Positions 46,611-55,445 of a stretch of DNA of 64,000 nucleotides are shown here, piece by piece (position 1 is the first letter of the stretch; each line of letters opens with the position of its first letter). This stretch comes from Flavivirga sp. 57AJ16 (GTDB taxonomy: Bacteria; Bacteroidota; Bacteroidia; Flavobacteriales; Flavobacteriaceae): the NCBI RefSeq assembly GCF_028736925.1, contig NZ_JAQZAT010000019.1:34769-98768 (forward strand), in the 5' to 3' direction. A program made the position numbers and the translations under genes. The notes under the pieces are model-generated. The model saw only the letters and a program-made list of their open reading frames with translations, was not told where the DNA came from and searched no databases.

Positions 46611-47780
46611 TTATTTAAGTAATATGCTGGTCTTATGAATCTCATAAGAGTCAATATTTCCTGTCTCTTTTATAGCAGACAATATATCCTCTATGTTTTG
46701 CTCCTTACCTAACACACCGTTAAAAAGGGCCTCTTCTATGTCTTTATTGGCAAATTCAACTTCCATATTATACCATCTGGACATGACTTTCATTATCTCT
46801 TTGAGCGGTTTTTTCTCAAATGCAAAAACCCCATGTTTCCACGAAATTTCGTTATATACATTAACCGAATAAACTTTAATAGTGTCGTTGAATTTATTTA
46901 TAACAGATTGCTGGGTAGGTTTTAGAACTTTATTTGAAATACCATTAACAACACTTACTTTTCCTTCAACAAGAGTAGTAAACACAAAGTCTTCGTCTAA
47001 ATATGCTTTTATATTAAACTCTGTCCCGAGCACTTCAACATTTTGCATTTTATGTTTGACTTCAAATGAAGCTCCTTCATTTTCTGTACTTGATGTAACC
47101 TCAAAAAATGCTTCTCCATATACAAGTTCTACTTTTCTGATTTTCCCTGGAATAAAACTCACAGGGTACTTAAGTTGGGATTCAGAATTTAACCAAACTC
47201 GCGTTCTGTCAGACAGGGTCAATAAATATTGCCCTCCTCTTGGAATCGTAATATAGTTATACACTTCTTCCTTAAAAGTATTGGAGGCCTGATTATAAAC
47301 AATCTCCTCGCCATTGCTTTCCAAATTATCCGTTATGTAATCTTTCCCTTTTTCTAAAACAATTTCTTTTCCATTTTCTATGGTCAGTATTGCTCTATTA
47401 GTTCCAGTCTGAATTTTATTATCAACAATAATCACCTCTCTGTTAACATCATCATTGGGAGATTTAACCTCATTATTGAAGACATATCCAAAGGTTATTA
47501 GTAGAGCAACAGAAGCAGCAATAGCGTATTTAAAAATACGCTTATTGTAAAAAGGAATTATTTTTTGGGGAGATTTTGATGGATACTTTTCTAAGCGAGA
47601 TTGAATCTTTTTATAAATCCTTTCTTTAACCATGGTTTTATCCCCAAATTCTTGGGGCCAAGACTTAATGTTTTGGTTGATTAAAAAAAACCACAATAAA
47701 GAGTCTATTTCTTTATTATTTATGGAACCCTTAAAGAGTTTGCTTAATAATTTTTTGAAATTTTGTCTATTTAAATCCAT
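46611..47780 (-). CDS. FecR family anti-sigma regulator
   Basis: A 389-residue inner-membrane sensor. A cytosolic N-terminal part of about 85 residues is followed by one helix (YAIAASVALLITFGYVF, about residues 91-107). The periplasmic FecR domain has TIPRGGQYLLTLSDRTRVWL and VEVLGTEFNIKAY, and the C-terminal DUF4974 domain has KKPLKEIMKVMSRWYNMEVE. It holds the sigma factor until the SusC STN domain signals. It lies 84 bases after the sigma gene, and susC follows after 169 bases. Confidence 0.93.
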   Translation of the reverse strand: MDLNRQNFKKLLSKLFKGSINNKEIDSLLWFFLINQNIKSWPQEFGDKTMVKERIYKKIQSRLEKYPSKSPQKIIPFYNKRIFKYAIAASVALLITFGYVFNNEVKSPNDDVNREVIIVDNKIQTGTNRAILTIENGKEIVLEKGKDYITDNLESNGEEIVYNQASNTFKEEVYNYITIPRGGQYLLTLSDRTRVWLNSESQLKYPVSFIPGKIRKVELVYGEAFFEVTSSTENEGASFEVKHKMQNVEVLGTEFNIKAYLDEDFVFTTLVEGKVSVVNGISNKVLKPTQQSVINKFNDTIKVYSVNVYNEISWKHGVFAFEKKPLKEIMKVMSRWYNMEVEFANKDIEEALFNGVLGKEQNIEDILSAIKETGNIDSYEIHKTSILLK

Positions 47781-47864
47781 TTTTAATACTATCGTATATT
47801 GAAAAGACGTAAAAACGGATTAGCACACGTGCTTTGTTTAAAAATAATTTAACTTTTTTTTAAC

Positions 47865-48458
47865 CTACCCTTTATTTTGAATTAAAAAAAGTATGAACTC
47901 TGCACTTAAAGTTAATCCCATAGAGGTTCTTATTAACTTTAAAGCTTTGGAAATATGCCATTCAACCGTTCTTTGGGAAATTCCTAATTGTTCCGAAATT
48001 TCCTTATTGCTCAAGTGTTCATTTCTACTTAATGTAAACACGTCTTTGCTTTTTGGTGGCAATTGATCTATAATAGATTCTATATAATCAATTAATTCTT
48101 TATGGATCAATTTAGCCTCAGGGGTAAAGGATTCTATTTTTTTATTAAAATCATCAAATAGTTCATCCTTTATCATTTTTTTATTCTTTCTAAAATGATC
48201 ATAAACTTTAAAAACAGTACTGGTATATAAATAGCTTCTAATAGATTTATTTATAATTATATTTTTTCTTTTTTCCCAAAGACCAACAAAAACATCTTGC
48301 ACTATATCTTCACTTAACGCATTATTTTTAGTTAAATTAAATGCAGCTAAATACATAGTTTCCCAGTATTTCCGATATATTAAAGAAACTGCTTTTATGT
48401 CATCGCGCTGCAGCATTTGCATTAACTCTTCATCTAATATTTCTATCATCTTCGGCAT
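47865..48458 (-). CDS. ECF RNA polymerase sigma factor
   Basis: A 197-residue sigma-70 family extracytoplasmic-function factor. Region 2 contains LTKNNALSEDIVQDVFVGLW (core binding and -10 recognition), and region 4 contains LPPKSKDVFTLSRNEHLSNK and ISEQLGISQRTVEWHISKAL (helix-turn-helix). With the adjacent FecR and STN-type SusC, this is a cell-surface signalling switch for the operon. It is the first gene of the minus arm, divergent from the ABC transporter genes. Confidence 0.94.
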   Translation of the reverse strand: MPKMIEILDEELMQMLQRDDIKAVSLIYRKYWETMYLAAFNLTKNNALSEDIVQDVFVGLWEKRKNIIINKSIRSYLYTSTVFKVYDHFRKNKKMIKDELFDDFNKKIESFTPEAKLIHKELIDYIESIIDQLPPKSKDVFTLSRNEHLSNKEISEQLGISQRTVEWHISKALKLIRTSMGLTLSAEFILFLIQNKG

Positions 48459-48502
48459 ATTCTAGTGTTTCTTTTATACATCAATACTTATTTGTATTGA
48501 GG

Positions 48503-48510
48503 CAAATGTA
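48503..48510 (-). promoter_or_regulatory. -7 box upstream of the ECF sigma gene
   Basis: TACATTTG on the minus strand matches TAnnTTTG and lies 44 bases before the ATG. No clear TTTG is seen at the right distance, so the -33 part is weak. Confidence 0.35.
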
Positions 48511-48719
48511 ATAAAATGAGCCTATCTTAAATTAAAGATTATTCATAATTTTTCTTAATAAACAAGATATTTAATATGGTTTCGCACAAATATTTAAACG
48601 AAAAAGCACGTGTGGATAGAATAATTATCGTCTTATAATCATAAATGTTACTTAAAAAGCAAATAAAATTTATTTAAAGGTTAAGAAGGCAAAATAATTA
48701 AAAAAATAATTAATTACTT

Positions 48720-49640
48720 ATGAACGACGTAATAGTTAAAATCCAAAACCTGTCTCATCGCTATAATGTGCAATGGGCAGTTAAAGATCTCCATTTTGAA
48801 ATCCCGTCCAAAGGCGTGTATGGTCTGCTAGGTTCAAACGGCGCAGGGAAATCCACCACGATGAACATTATGAGTGGTGTTTTAAAACAAACCCACGGTA
48901 GTGTTTATATTAATGGAATAGATCTGGCAAAAAAACCCATAGAAGCAAAAAAGCATATAGGTTTTTTGCCTCAACACCCCCCTTTATATTTAGACACAAC
49001 CATTGAAGAATACCTTACTAATTGTGCCTATCTCCGCAGAATAGATGACAAAAATGTAAAAGAAGCCGTTGAAAAGGTTATGGAAAAATGCGCCATTCTT
49101 CACTTTAGAAAACGTTTAATAGGCAATCTTTCAGGAGGTTATAAACAACGTGTTGGTATTGCTCAAGCCATAATTCACAACCCAAAATTTGTTGTTTTAG
49201 ATGAACCTACAAACGGACTGGATCCCAATCAAATAATAGAAATACGAAAATTAGTAAAAGAAATCGCTGAAGACAGAGCCGTTTTGTTTTCAACGCATAT
49301 GCTAACCGAAGTACATGCAGTTTGTGATTATATTTTTATGATTGAACAAGGTAAATTGGTTTTTTCTGGTAAGACAGAAGAATTTGACAATTATTTGGCG
49401 CCAAACTCTGTTTTTGTTCGCTTGCTGGATATGCCTTCAATTGATGATTTAATGAAAATAGAAGGGGTTGAAAATGTTGAGGAATTAGGGCCCACTGAAT
49501 ATCGTCTTAAATTCTCCAATGTAAATGGCGCTATTGAACGTGTTGTTCAAGCAAGTGTAAAAAACAACTGGAGATTAGATGAAATTTTTACAGAGAAAAG
49601 TTCATTAAACGAGGTATTCTCCGCGCTTTCAAAAAATTAA
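48720..49640 (+). CDS. ABC transporter ATP-binding protein, GldA-like
   Basis: A 306-residue ABC ATPase with Walker A GSNGAGKST, signature LSGGYKQRVGIAQA, Walker B VVLDEPTNGLDP and switch STHML. The C-terminal extension (about residues 225-306) follows the pattern of GldA and drug-export ABC-2 ATPases. It energises the permease fusion 154 bases downstream. It is not the canonical gldA judged by its neighbours, although GldA-like in type. Start ATG at 48720, divergent from the sigma factor. Confidence 0.9.
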   Translation: MNDVIVKIQNLSHRYNVQWAVKDLHFEIPSKGVYGLLGSNGAGKSTTMNIMSGVLKQTHGSVYINGIDLAKKPIEAKKHIGFLPQHPPLYLDTTIEEYLTNCAYLRRIDDKNVKEAVEKVMEKCAILHFRKRLIGNLSGGYKQRVGIAQAIIHNPKFVVLDEPTNGLDPNQIIEIRKLVKEIAEDRAVLFSTHMLTEVHAVCDYIFMIEQGKLVFSGKTEEFDNYLAPNSVFVRLLDMPSIDDLMKIEGVENVEELGPTEYRLKFSNVNGAIERVVQASVKNNWRLDEIFTEKSSLNEVFSALSKN

Positions 49641-49794
49641 AAAATCACAAACTTATAATATGAAGTGAGCATAAACTTTTTGAGCATACCTTACCGATAT
49701 GATTAAAATAAGTTTATGCAAAAACGAAGTGGTTACAGATGTTTATAAATTTTGTAATTACTTGTTTTTTAAAAAATCATAAAATTTTAAACCG

Positions 49795-52128
49795 ATGAAA
49801 ATAATATTAAAAATAGCCAGAATGGAACTTCAAAAAATGTTCTATTCTCCAATTGCATGGTTAATTCTCATTGTATTTTCTATTCAAGCAGGAATACAAG
49901 TCATGTTAATGATTAAGCATTTTGTTATGGGAACAGAATTAGGATATGGATTCCAGTCTTTAACTCCTGCAATATACACAGCCTCTAATGGTGTTTTTAA
50001 CCAAATGCAACAATATTTATATTTATACATTCCTTTGTTGACCATGGGGTTATTTAGTAAAGAGTTTAGCTCAGGGTCAATTAAACTGTTATATTCTTCT
50101 CCCATTACAAACACACAAATCGTATTGGGGAAATTCTTTTCCATGATGTTTTTTGGTTTAGCAATGGTATTTATCCTTTTCAACGTAGCCTTGTTAGGTA
50201 ATTTTACTATTAAGGATTTTGATTTTTCTTTAGCTATAACAGCAATTTTCGGCCTGTATCTTCTTATCTGCGCTTATTCTGCCATTGGACTATTTATGTC
50301 GTCGTTAACAGCTTATCAGATTGTAGCAGCTATTGGTACTTTTGCAACCCTTTTTGTGCTAAAACAAGTCGGAGGTATGTGGCAGGATATTGAATTTGTA
50401 CGTGATATTACCTATTGGTTGTCAATTCAAGGAAGATCAAACACCTTAATTAATGGCTTGATTTCCAGCGAAGATGTATTATATTTTATTTTAATATCCT
50501 TACTTTTTATTGCTTTTACTATATTTAGATTAAAGGGAATTCGAGAGAAAAGTGCTAAATATGTTTCTTTTTTGAGATACACAGGGGCTTTTATTATTAC
50601 TGCTTTAATTGGATATGTAAGCACGATACCATCTTTAATGGTATATCACGATTCAACACGTACAAATACAAATACGTTAACAGAAAATAGCCAGAAAATT
50701 ATATCCAAACTGGAAGGCAAAATTTCTATTACAACATACGCAAACGCGTTTGATCAGAATTTTTTCTTTGCCATGCCTAAATCACAAAAGTCCTATATGG
50801 ATATATTTAAACAATATAAGCGATTTTATCCAAACATGGATCACGAGTTCAAATACTATTATGCGCTTCCTGTTGAAAAGCATATTTTAAAGAGCCATAA
50901 CGAAAGATATAAAGGCTTAACAGAAATTCAAGCTTTAGAAAAGCTATGCGAAATTCAAGAAATAAATATTGAACGGTTTAGATCAAGCAATGATTATTCG
51001 AACGAAATTAATTTTCAGGATGAATTAAATCGTGTCGTAAACAAAATCACTACTGAATCTGGAAAGACGACGAATGTGCGACTTTTTAATGATTTTAAAG
51101 TAGTTCCTACCGAATCTGAAATATCAGCAGCATTTAAGGTCTTGGTCGAAAAATCATCTCCCATAGTTGGCTTTGTTAATGGTCATGAAGAAAGAGATGT
51201 AGATGATTTTGGATCCCGTGGCTATAATACATTAGCAAAAGAAAAACCTTTTAGACAAGCTTTAATAAATAATGGCTTTGATTTTAAAGAATGTAATCTA
51301 TCACTACCCGTAGATAAGGATATAAATATTTTGGTGATCGCAGACTCAAAAACAATGTATTCTGAAGAGGAATTAAAAAACCTGAACAATTATATCGACC
51401 GAGGCGGCAATATGGTTATAGCATGTGATCTAAATAGACAAAATGTTATGAACCCACTTGTTCAAAGATTTGGAGTAAGTTTTATGGATGGTCAGATTGC
51501 AGAACATAATAAAGGCTACACCATGGATTTGATAACTGCCGTTTCTACAGATAAAGGTTCTAAACTTGCATACCATTTTGAAGATTTAAAGGGAGAAAAA
51601 GTAATTACTATGCCTGGTGCTGTAGCCATTTCCTACGAAAAAATGGATGGTATTAATTATACGCCATTATTTGTTTCAGATGGTGCAACTAATATTAAAG
51701 AAATTGATTCTATTGGTTCGTGGAATGAATTAAAAACCACAGATTTTATAGATGACATTGCAAAGTATGACCCCGAAGAAGGTGATAAATTAGGTTCGCT
51801 CACAACAGCTTTAGCACTTACTCGTAAAATAGGAACGAAAGAGCAACGAATTATGATTCTTGGGGATGCAGACTGTTTAAGTAATGGGGAAATTTCAACC
51901 AATAGAAGAGAAATTAGAGCCGAAAATTTTAAAATGGCTTCTGGTATATTTTTCTGGTTATCTGATAATAAACTGCCCATAGATGTACGTCGTCCTATTC
52001 CACCAGATGACAAAATGGAAATCGGTAAAAAGGATTTGGATTACTTAAGTCCTTTATATAAAATCATCTTTCCGTCTCTATTTGGATTAGCATTTTTGGT
52101 ATTGTGGTTAAGAAGAAAGGGAAGATAA
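49795..52128 (+). CDS. ABC permease fused to a GldG-like auxiliary domain
   Basis: A 777-residue fusion. Residues 1-250 form an ABC-2 permease with six helices (LQKMFYSPIAWLILIVFSIQ; MGLFSKEFSSGSIKLLYSSP), like GldF. Residues about 265-745 resemble GldG, with an extracytoplasmic domain containing SPIVGFVNGHEERDVDDFG and a NILVIADSKTMYSEEELKNL block, and a final helix (about 752-770). So GldF and GldG functions are joined in one chain, unlike the separate gldF/gldG at 10.4-13.3 kb. The substrate is unknown. Confidence 0.85.
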   Translation: MKIILKIARMELQKMFYSPIAWLILIVFSIQAGIQVMLMIKHFVMGTELGYGFQSLTPAIYTASNGVFNQMQQYLYLYIPLLTMGLFSKEFSSGSIKLLYSSPITNTQIVLGKFFSMMFFGLAMVFILFNVALLGNFTIKDFDFSLAITAIFGLYLLICAYSAIGLFMSSLTAYQIVAAIGTFATLFVLKQVGGMWQDIEFVRDITYWLSIQGRSNTLINGLISSEDVLYFILISLLFIAFTIFRLKGIREKSAKYVSFLRYTGAFIITALIGYVSTIPSLMVYHDSTRTNTNTLTENSQKIISKLEGKISITTYANAFDQNFFFAMPKSQKSYMDIFKQYKRFYPNMDHEFKYYYALPVEKHILKSHNERYKGLTEIQALEKLCEIQEINIERFRSSNDYSNEINFQDELNRVVNKITTESGKTTNVRLFNDFKVVPTESEISAAFKVLVEKSSPIVGFVNGHEERDVDDFGSRGYNTLAKEKPFRQALINNGFDFKECNLSLPVDKDINILVIADSKTMYSEEELKNLNNYIDRGGNMVIACDLNRQNVMNPLVQRFGVSFMDGQIAEHNKGYTMDLITAVSTDKGSKLAYHFEDLKGEKVITMPGAVAISYEKMDGINYTPLFVSDGATNIKEIDSIGSWNELKTTDFIDDIAKYDPEEGDKLGSLTTALALTRKIGTKEQRIMILGDADCLSNGEISTNRREIRAENFKMASGIFFWLSDNKLPIDVRRPIPPDDKMEIGKKDLDYLSPLYKIIFPSLFGLAFLVLWLRRKGR

Positions 52129-52184
52129 AAGCTTGTGTAATACAAGGAAAAGTTCTCCCCATATTTATTTAATTTTAAGATAAG

Positions 52185-53516
52185 ATGGCTTTTAAAATAG
52201 ATCAACAAACAATTGATGACCTAAAGATAATAACGAATGGTAAAGGGAATGATGTATATAGCCTTTTCAACAGAACCAAAACACGTGGAGGCGCAAAAAT
52301 TCTCAAGGATATGTTTTTATATCCATGTTCGCATGCAGATGAAATTACAAACCGTGTAAATACCATTAAGTTCTTTAAGGAAGAAAATATATCATTCCCT
52401 ATTGATAATGCTATTTTTGATATTATAGAATTCTATTTAAGCAATACGGATGAACGTACAAGACTTTCCTTGCACGAAGATAATATCAAGCGTAAGTTAA
52501 ATCAGGTTATAGGTTCAGATACAGAGTACCAACAAATAAACAAAGGTGTTTCAGACACACTTCAATTTCTAATAGATTTAAACAAATTTATTTCAGTAAT
52601 TGATGGAAAAACGCTTCAAGGTGATTTCAAAAAAGATATCGACTCAATTAAAAAGCTACTTGAATCGCCATCATTATTCCTTATAAAGGAGATGCACAAA
52701 GTTGGTAAACTTTCTTATACCAAAACTGTAGAATACGATCAATTATTACGCTTTACGGTAAGGAAAGATATTTTAAAATTACTTCATCATATATACAAAA
52801 TAGATGTATTTATTGCGGTAGCGCAAGTATCAAAAGAGTTAAACTTCTCATTTGCTGAAATAAATGAAAATGAAGTCAATATAATAGATATCCAAGGTGC
52901 ATACCACCCCTTAGTGCCAAATGCAGTACCAAATAATATTACCATTACCGAAGAGAACAGTATGGTTTTCTTAACAGGCGCTAATATGGCTGGGAAATCT
53001 ACTTTCATGAAAACCTTTAGCATAGCCATTTATTTAGCACACATGGGGTTTCCCCTTCCGGTTAAGAAAATGTTGTTCAGTATTCAAAATGGCATGTTTA
53101 CAACTATAAATTTAGCTGATAATCTCAATATGGGATTTAGCCATTTTTACGCTGAAGTATCCCGTGTTAAAAAAGTAGCCGAGGAAGTTAACAAAAATGA
53201 ACGATTAATTATTGTATTTGATGAATTGTTTAGAGGTACCAACGTAAAGGATGCCCATGAAGCAACCGTAGCTGTAATAGATGCTTTTGCCAATAAGGTT
53301 AAATGCACTTTTATTATCTCTACCCATATTATTGAAGCTGGCGAGGATTTAAAAAAATTAAAGGATAATATTAGGTTTTTGTATCTACCAACGGTCATGG
53401 AAGGTAAAAAGCCGCACTACACCTATACCATAAAAGAGGGTATTACAAATGATCGTCATGGGATGCTCATTATTGAAAATGAAAAGATTTTAGATATTTT
53501 AAAAGCTAGTAATTAA
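52185..53516 (+). CDS. MutS-like ATPase, first of a tandem pair
   Basis: A 443-residue protein that has the MutS lever/clamp region (about residues 20-230) and ATPase domain but no N-terminal mismatch-reading domain. The P-loop is TGANMAGKST, Walker B is IVFDELFRGTN, and STHIIEAGE gives the signature His. These are MutS core motifs, yet the protein is about half the length of MutS, so classic mismatch repair is unlikely. It sits 57 bases after the ABC permease fusion and 1 base before its paralogue, implying one operon and possibly a heterodimer. Confidence 0.85.
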   Translation: MAFKIDQQTIDDLKIITNGKGNDVYSLFNRTKTRGGAKILKDMFLYPCSHADEITNRVNTIKFFKEENISFPIDNAIFDIIEFYLSNTDERTRLSLHEDNIKRKLNQVIGSDTEYQQINKGVSDTLQFLIDLNKFISVIDGKTLQGDFKKDIDSIKKLLESPSLFLIKEMHKVGKLSYTKTVEYDQLLRFTVRKDILKLLHHIYKIDVFIAVAQVSKELNFSFAEINENEVNIIDIQGAYHPLVPNAVPNNITITEENSMVFLTGANMAGKSTFMKTFSIAIYLAHMGFPLPVKKMLFSIQNGMFTTINLADNLNMGFSHFYAEVSRVKKVAEEVNKNERLIIVFDELFRGTNVKDAHEATVAVIDAFANKVKCTFIISTHIIEAGEDLKKLKDNIRFLYLPTVMEGKKPHYTYTIKEGITNDRHGMLIIENEKILDILKASN

Positions 53517-53517
53517 C

Positions 53518-54843
53518 ATGAAATTCACTACAGATAAACAAACATTAAATGATTTAAATATTTTAGGACGCTATAAAAGCAATTCTATATTTAGTTTATT
53601 TAACCATACTGTAACAGCTGGTGGAAGCAGACTTTTGGAAAACATATTTCAACAACCTTTTACCAATCCTGAATCTATTAATGAACGCAGTGATATTTTT
53701 TCGTTTTTTGAAAAACTAAATATAGACTTACCTTTTAATACAAAAGAATTTGAAATTACGGAAAATTATCTTCGTAATCCAGAATCTAAAAATAGACTTG
53801 TAGCAGGTATTAATATTTCAAAAAGTAAGTTGTTAAATTTTATTGCTAATGACGAAGAGTATATTTTATTAAGAAATGGTTTAGAGATGACTATTAATGT
53901 TTTCTCTAAATTAAAACCACTAATGCAATCTGTTTTAAAGGCATCTATAGACACCCCATATTACAAAAAAGCTAAAAAAATAACAGATCTATTAAATAAC
54001 AATCGTTTTGATTCTGTCTGGGAATATGCACAAAATCAGTCATTAGGTTACAAACAAGTTTTAAGGTTTGATTACATCTTTAGAGGTCAATTTTACGATG
54101 ACATTGAAGACTTGTTCAAAGAATTATATGCTATAGATGTTTACATTACAGTTTCCAATGTGTCAAGGGAACGAAAATTTTCTTATGCAAAAGCTGTAGA
54201 AAAAAAAGGCATGTTTATTGATTTAAAGGGCATGTACCATCCCTGTATTCCAGGAGCAATTGCAAATGATATTCTTATTAGTAAAGATAAGCATGTATTT
54301 TTCTTAACAGGAGCTAATATGGCTGGAAAATCAACCCTAATGAAATCTTTTGGAATTGCAGTATATCTGGCACACATGGGGTTTCCAGTTGCTGCAAGTA
54401 ACATGACATTTTCAATACATGAAGGTATTTATACATCAATTAACGTTCCTGATAATTTAGATAAAGGTTATAGCCATTTTTATGCTGAAGTTTTACGAGT
54501 AAAACATGTGGCTGAAGAAGTAGCATCCAACAAGCAATTAGTTGTCATTTTTGATGAACTATTTAAAGGAACCAATGTAAAAGATGCTTCCGATGGAACC
54601 ATTGCAATTGTAGATGCCTTTTCAAAAAGAAATGGATCGTATATTATTTCAACGCACATTATGGAAGCTGGAGAAGCGCTTAAAAAAGAAAACAATAGTA
54701 TTTTCTTTAAATATTTACCAACCATAGTAAAAGGCAAGGTTCCTACTTACACATATACTTTAACCGATGGCATAACAGATGATAGACAAGGTATGATGAT
54801 TATTGAAAACGAGAAGATTTTGGATATCATTAATGGTAATTAA
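53518..54843 (+). CDS. MutS-like ATPase, second of a tandem pair
   Basis: A 441-residue paralogue of the previous gene: TGANMAGKST P-loop, VIFDELFKGTN Walker B, STHIMEAGE. The first 230 residues are more diverged than the ATPase half. It has no mismatch-recognition domain. Two adjacent related copies with intact ATP sites fit a MutS-type heterodimer. It is last in the plus arm; nothing on the same strand follows before the CRISPR array. Confidence 0.85.
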   Translation: MKFTTDKQTLNDLNILGRYKSNSIFSLFNHTVTAGGSRLLENIFQQPFTNPESINERSDIFSFFEKLNIDLPFNTKEFEITENYLRNPESKNRLVAGINISKSKLLNFIANDEEYILLRNGLEMTINVFSKLKPLMQSVLKASIDTPYYKKAKKITDLLNNNRFDSVWEYAQNQSLGYKQVLRFDYIFRGQFYDDIEDLFKELYAIDVYITVSNVSRERKFSYAKAVEKKGMFIDLKGMYHPCIPGAIANDILISKDKHVFFLTGANMAGKSTLMKSFGIAVYLAHMGFPVAASNMTFSIHEGIYTSINVPDNLDKGYSHFYAEVLRVKHVAEEVASNKQLVVIFDELFKGTNVKDASDGTIAIVDAFSKRNGSYIISTHIMEAGEALKKENNSIFFKYLPTIVKGKVPTYTYTLTDGITDDRQGMMIIENEKILDIINGN

Positions 54844-55137
54844 ATTATTACTACTTCAAAAATAGGGCTTTTACTTCCCTATAAATTTGCTCAAAATTTA
54901 ACTCTAAATCTTTGTTATTGTAAATTTTATCCAATCTAGGGGTAAGTATTTGTCAATTTGGTTGGCACTCTTTACGTTTTATGATTGTGAACCAAATTAA
55001 TCATATTAATTCAATTTTTACGACAGAATAAAAACTATATAACTTTGAAAATCATTATTTAATTCCTCTAATATCTTAAGGGATTTAAAAATATTCATCG
55101 ACATCAACAATACTATTTTAAAAAAAATTAAAATGAC

Positions 55138-55353
55138 TTATTGCTTATCGTCACAACAATTTTTCTTTGTTATAGAACACCCTTCTGTAGATGGTTTCTC
55201 CATTACCATTCCGCAACCTTTGGCTTTATGAAAAATAGCCGTTTCTACTAAAGTATTTCCACAATAATGTATATCAATAGTAAATGACATTGTAGAAAAT
55301 AAAACCACGAAAGCCATTACTAAAGATATTATGTTATGGAAAACTTTTTTCAT
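55138..55353 (-). CDS. HYC_CC_PP-type small exported protein, truncated
   Basis: A 71-residue protein with a hydrophobic N-terminus (VFHNIISLVMAFVVLFSTMS), the HYCG motif, a CGM motif and a CC pair near the end (NCCDDKQ). This matches the first half of the flavobacterial HYC_CC_PP family, usually about 130 residues with a PP motif at the end. The PP half is missing after the stop, and 54844-55137 shows no matching continuation. The Met at 55353 precedes the signal; an ATG at 55383 is upstream. The family is often next to TonB receptors. Confidence 0.65.
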   Translation of the reverse strand: MKKVFHNIISLVMAFVVLFSTMSFTIDIHYCGNTLVETAIFHKAKGCGMVMEKPSTEGCSITKKNCCDDKQ

Positions 55354-55445
55354 ACGTACTGTGAAGTTACTAAAATTTAACAAATGTTGATTTTGTTTAA
55401 CAGAGGTTTATTTTTGAAATAATATGAATTATTTTGTAAATATGA

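Noticed and set aside
48720..49640. Calling this ATPase gldA
   Set aside because: It is GldA-like, but its neighbours are a GldFG fusion and MutS-like genes, and true gldA is usually elsewhere; no symbol given.
49699..49782. 27-codon frame with two Cys between the ABC ATPase and the permease fusion
   Set aside because: Could be a peptide substrate, but length is within chance and no export leader is visible; mentioned only as context.
54844..55137. Minus-strand fragment ending NFEQIYREVKALFLK
   Set aside because: A short open tail with protein-like composition, but only about 30 codons and no start or family.
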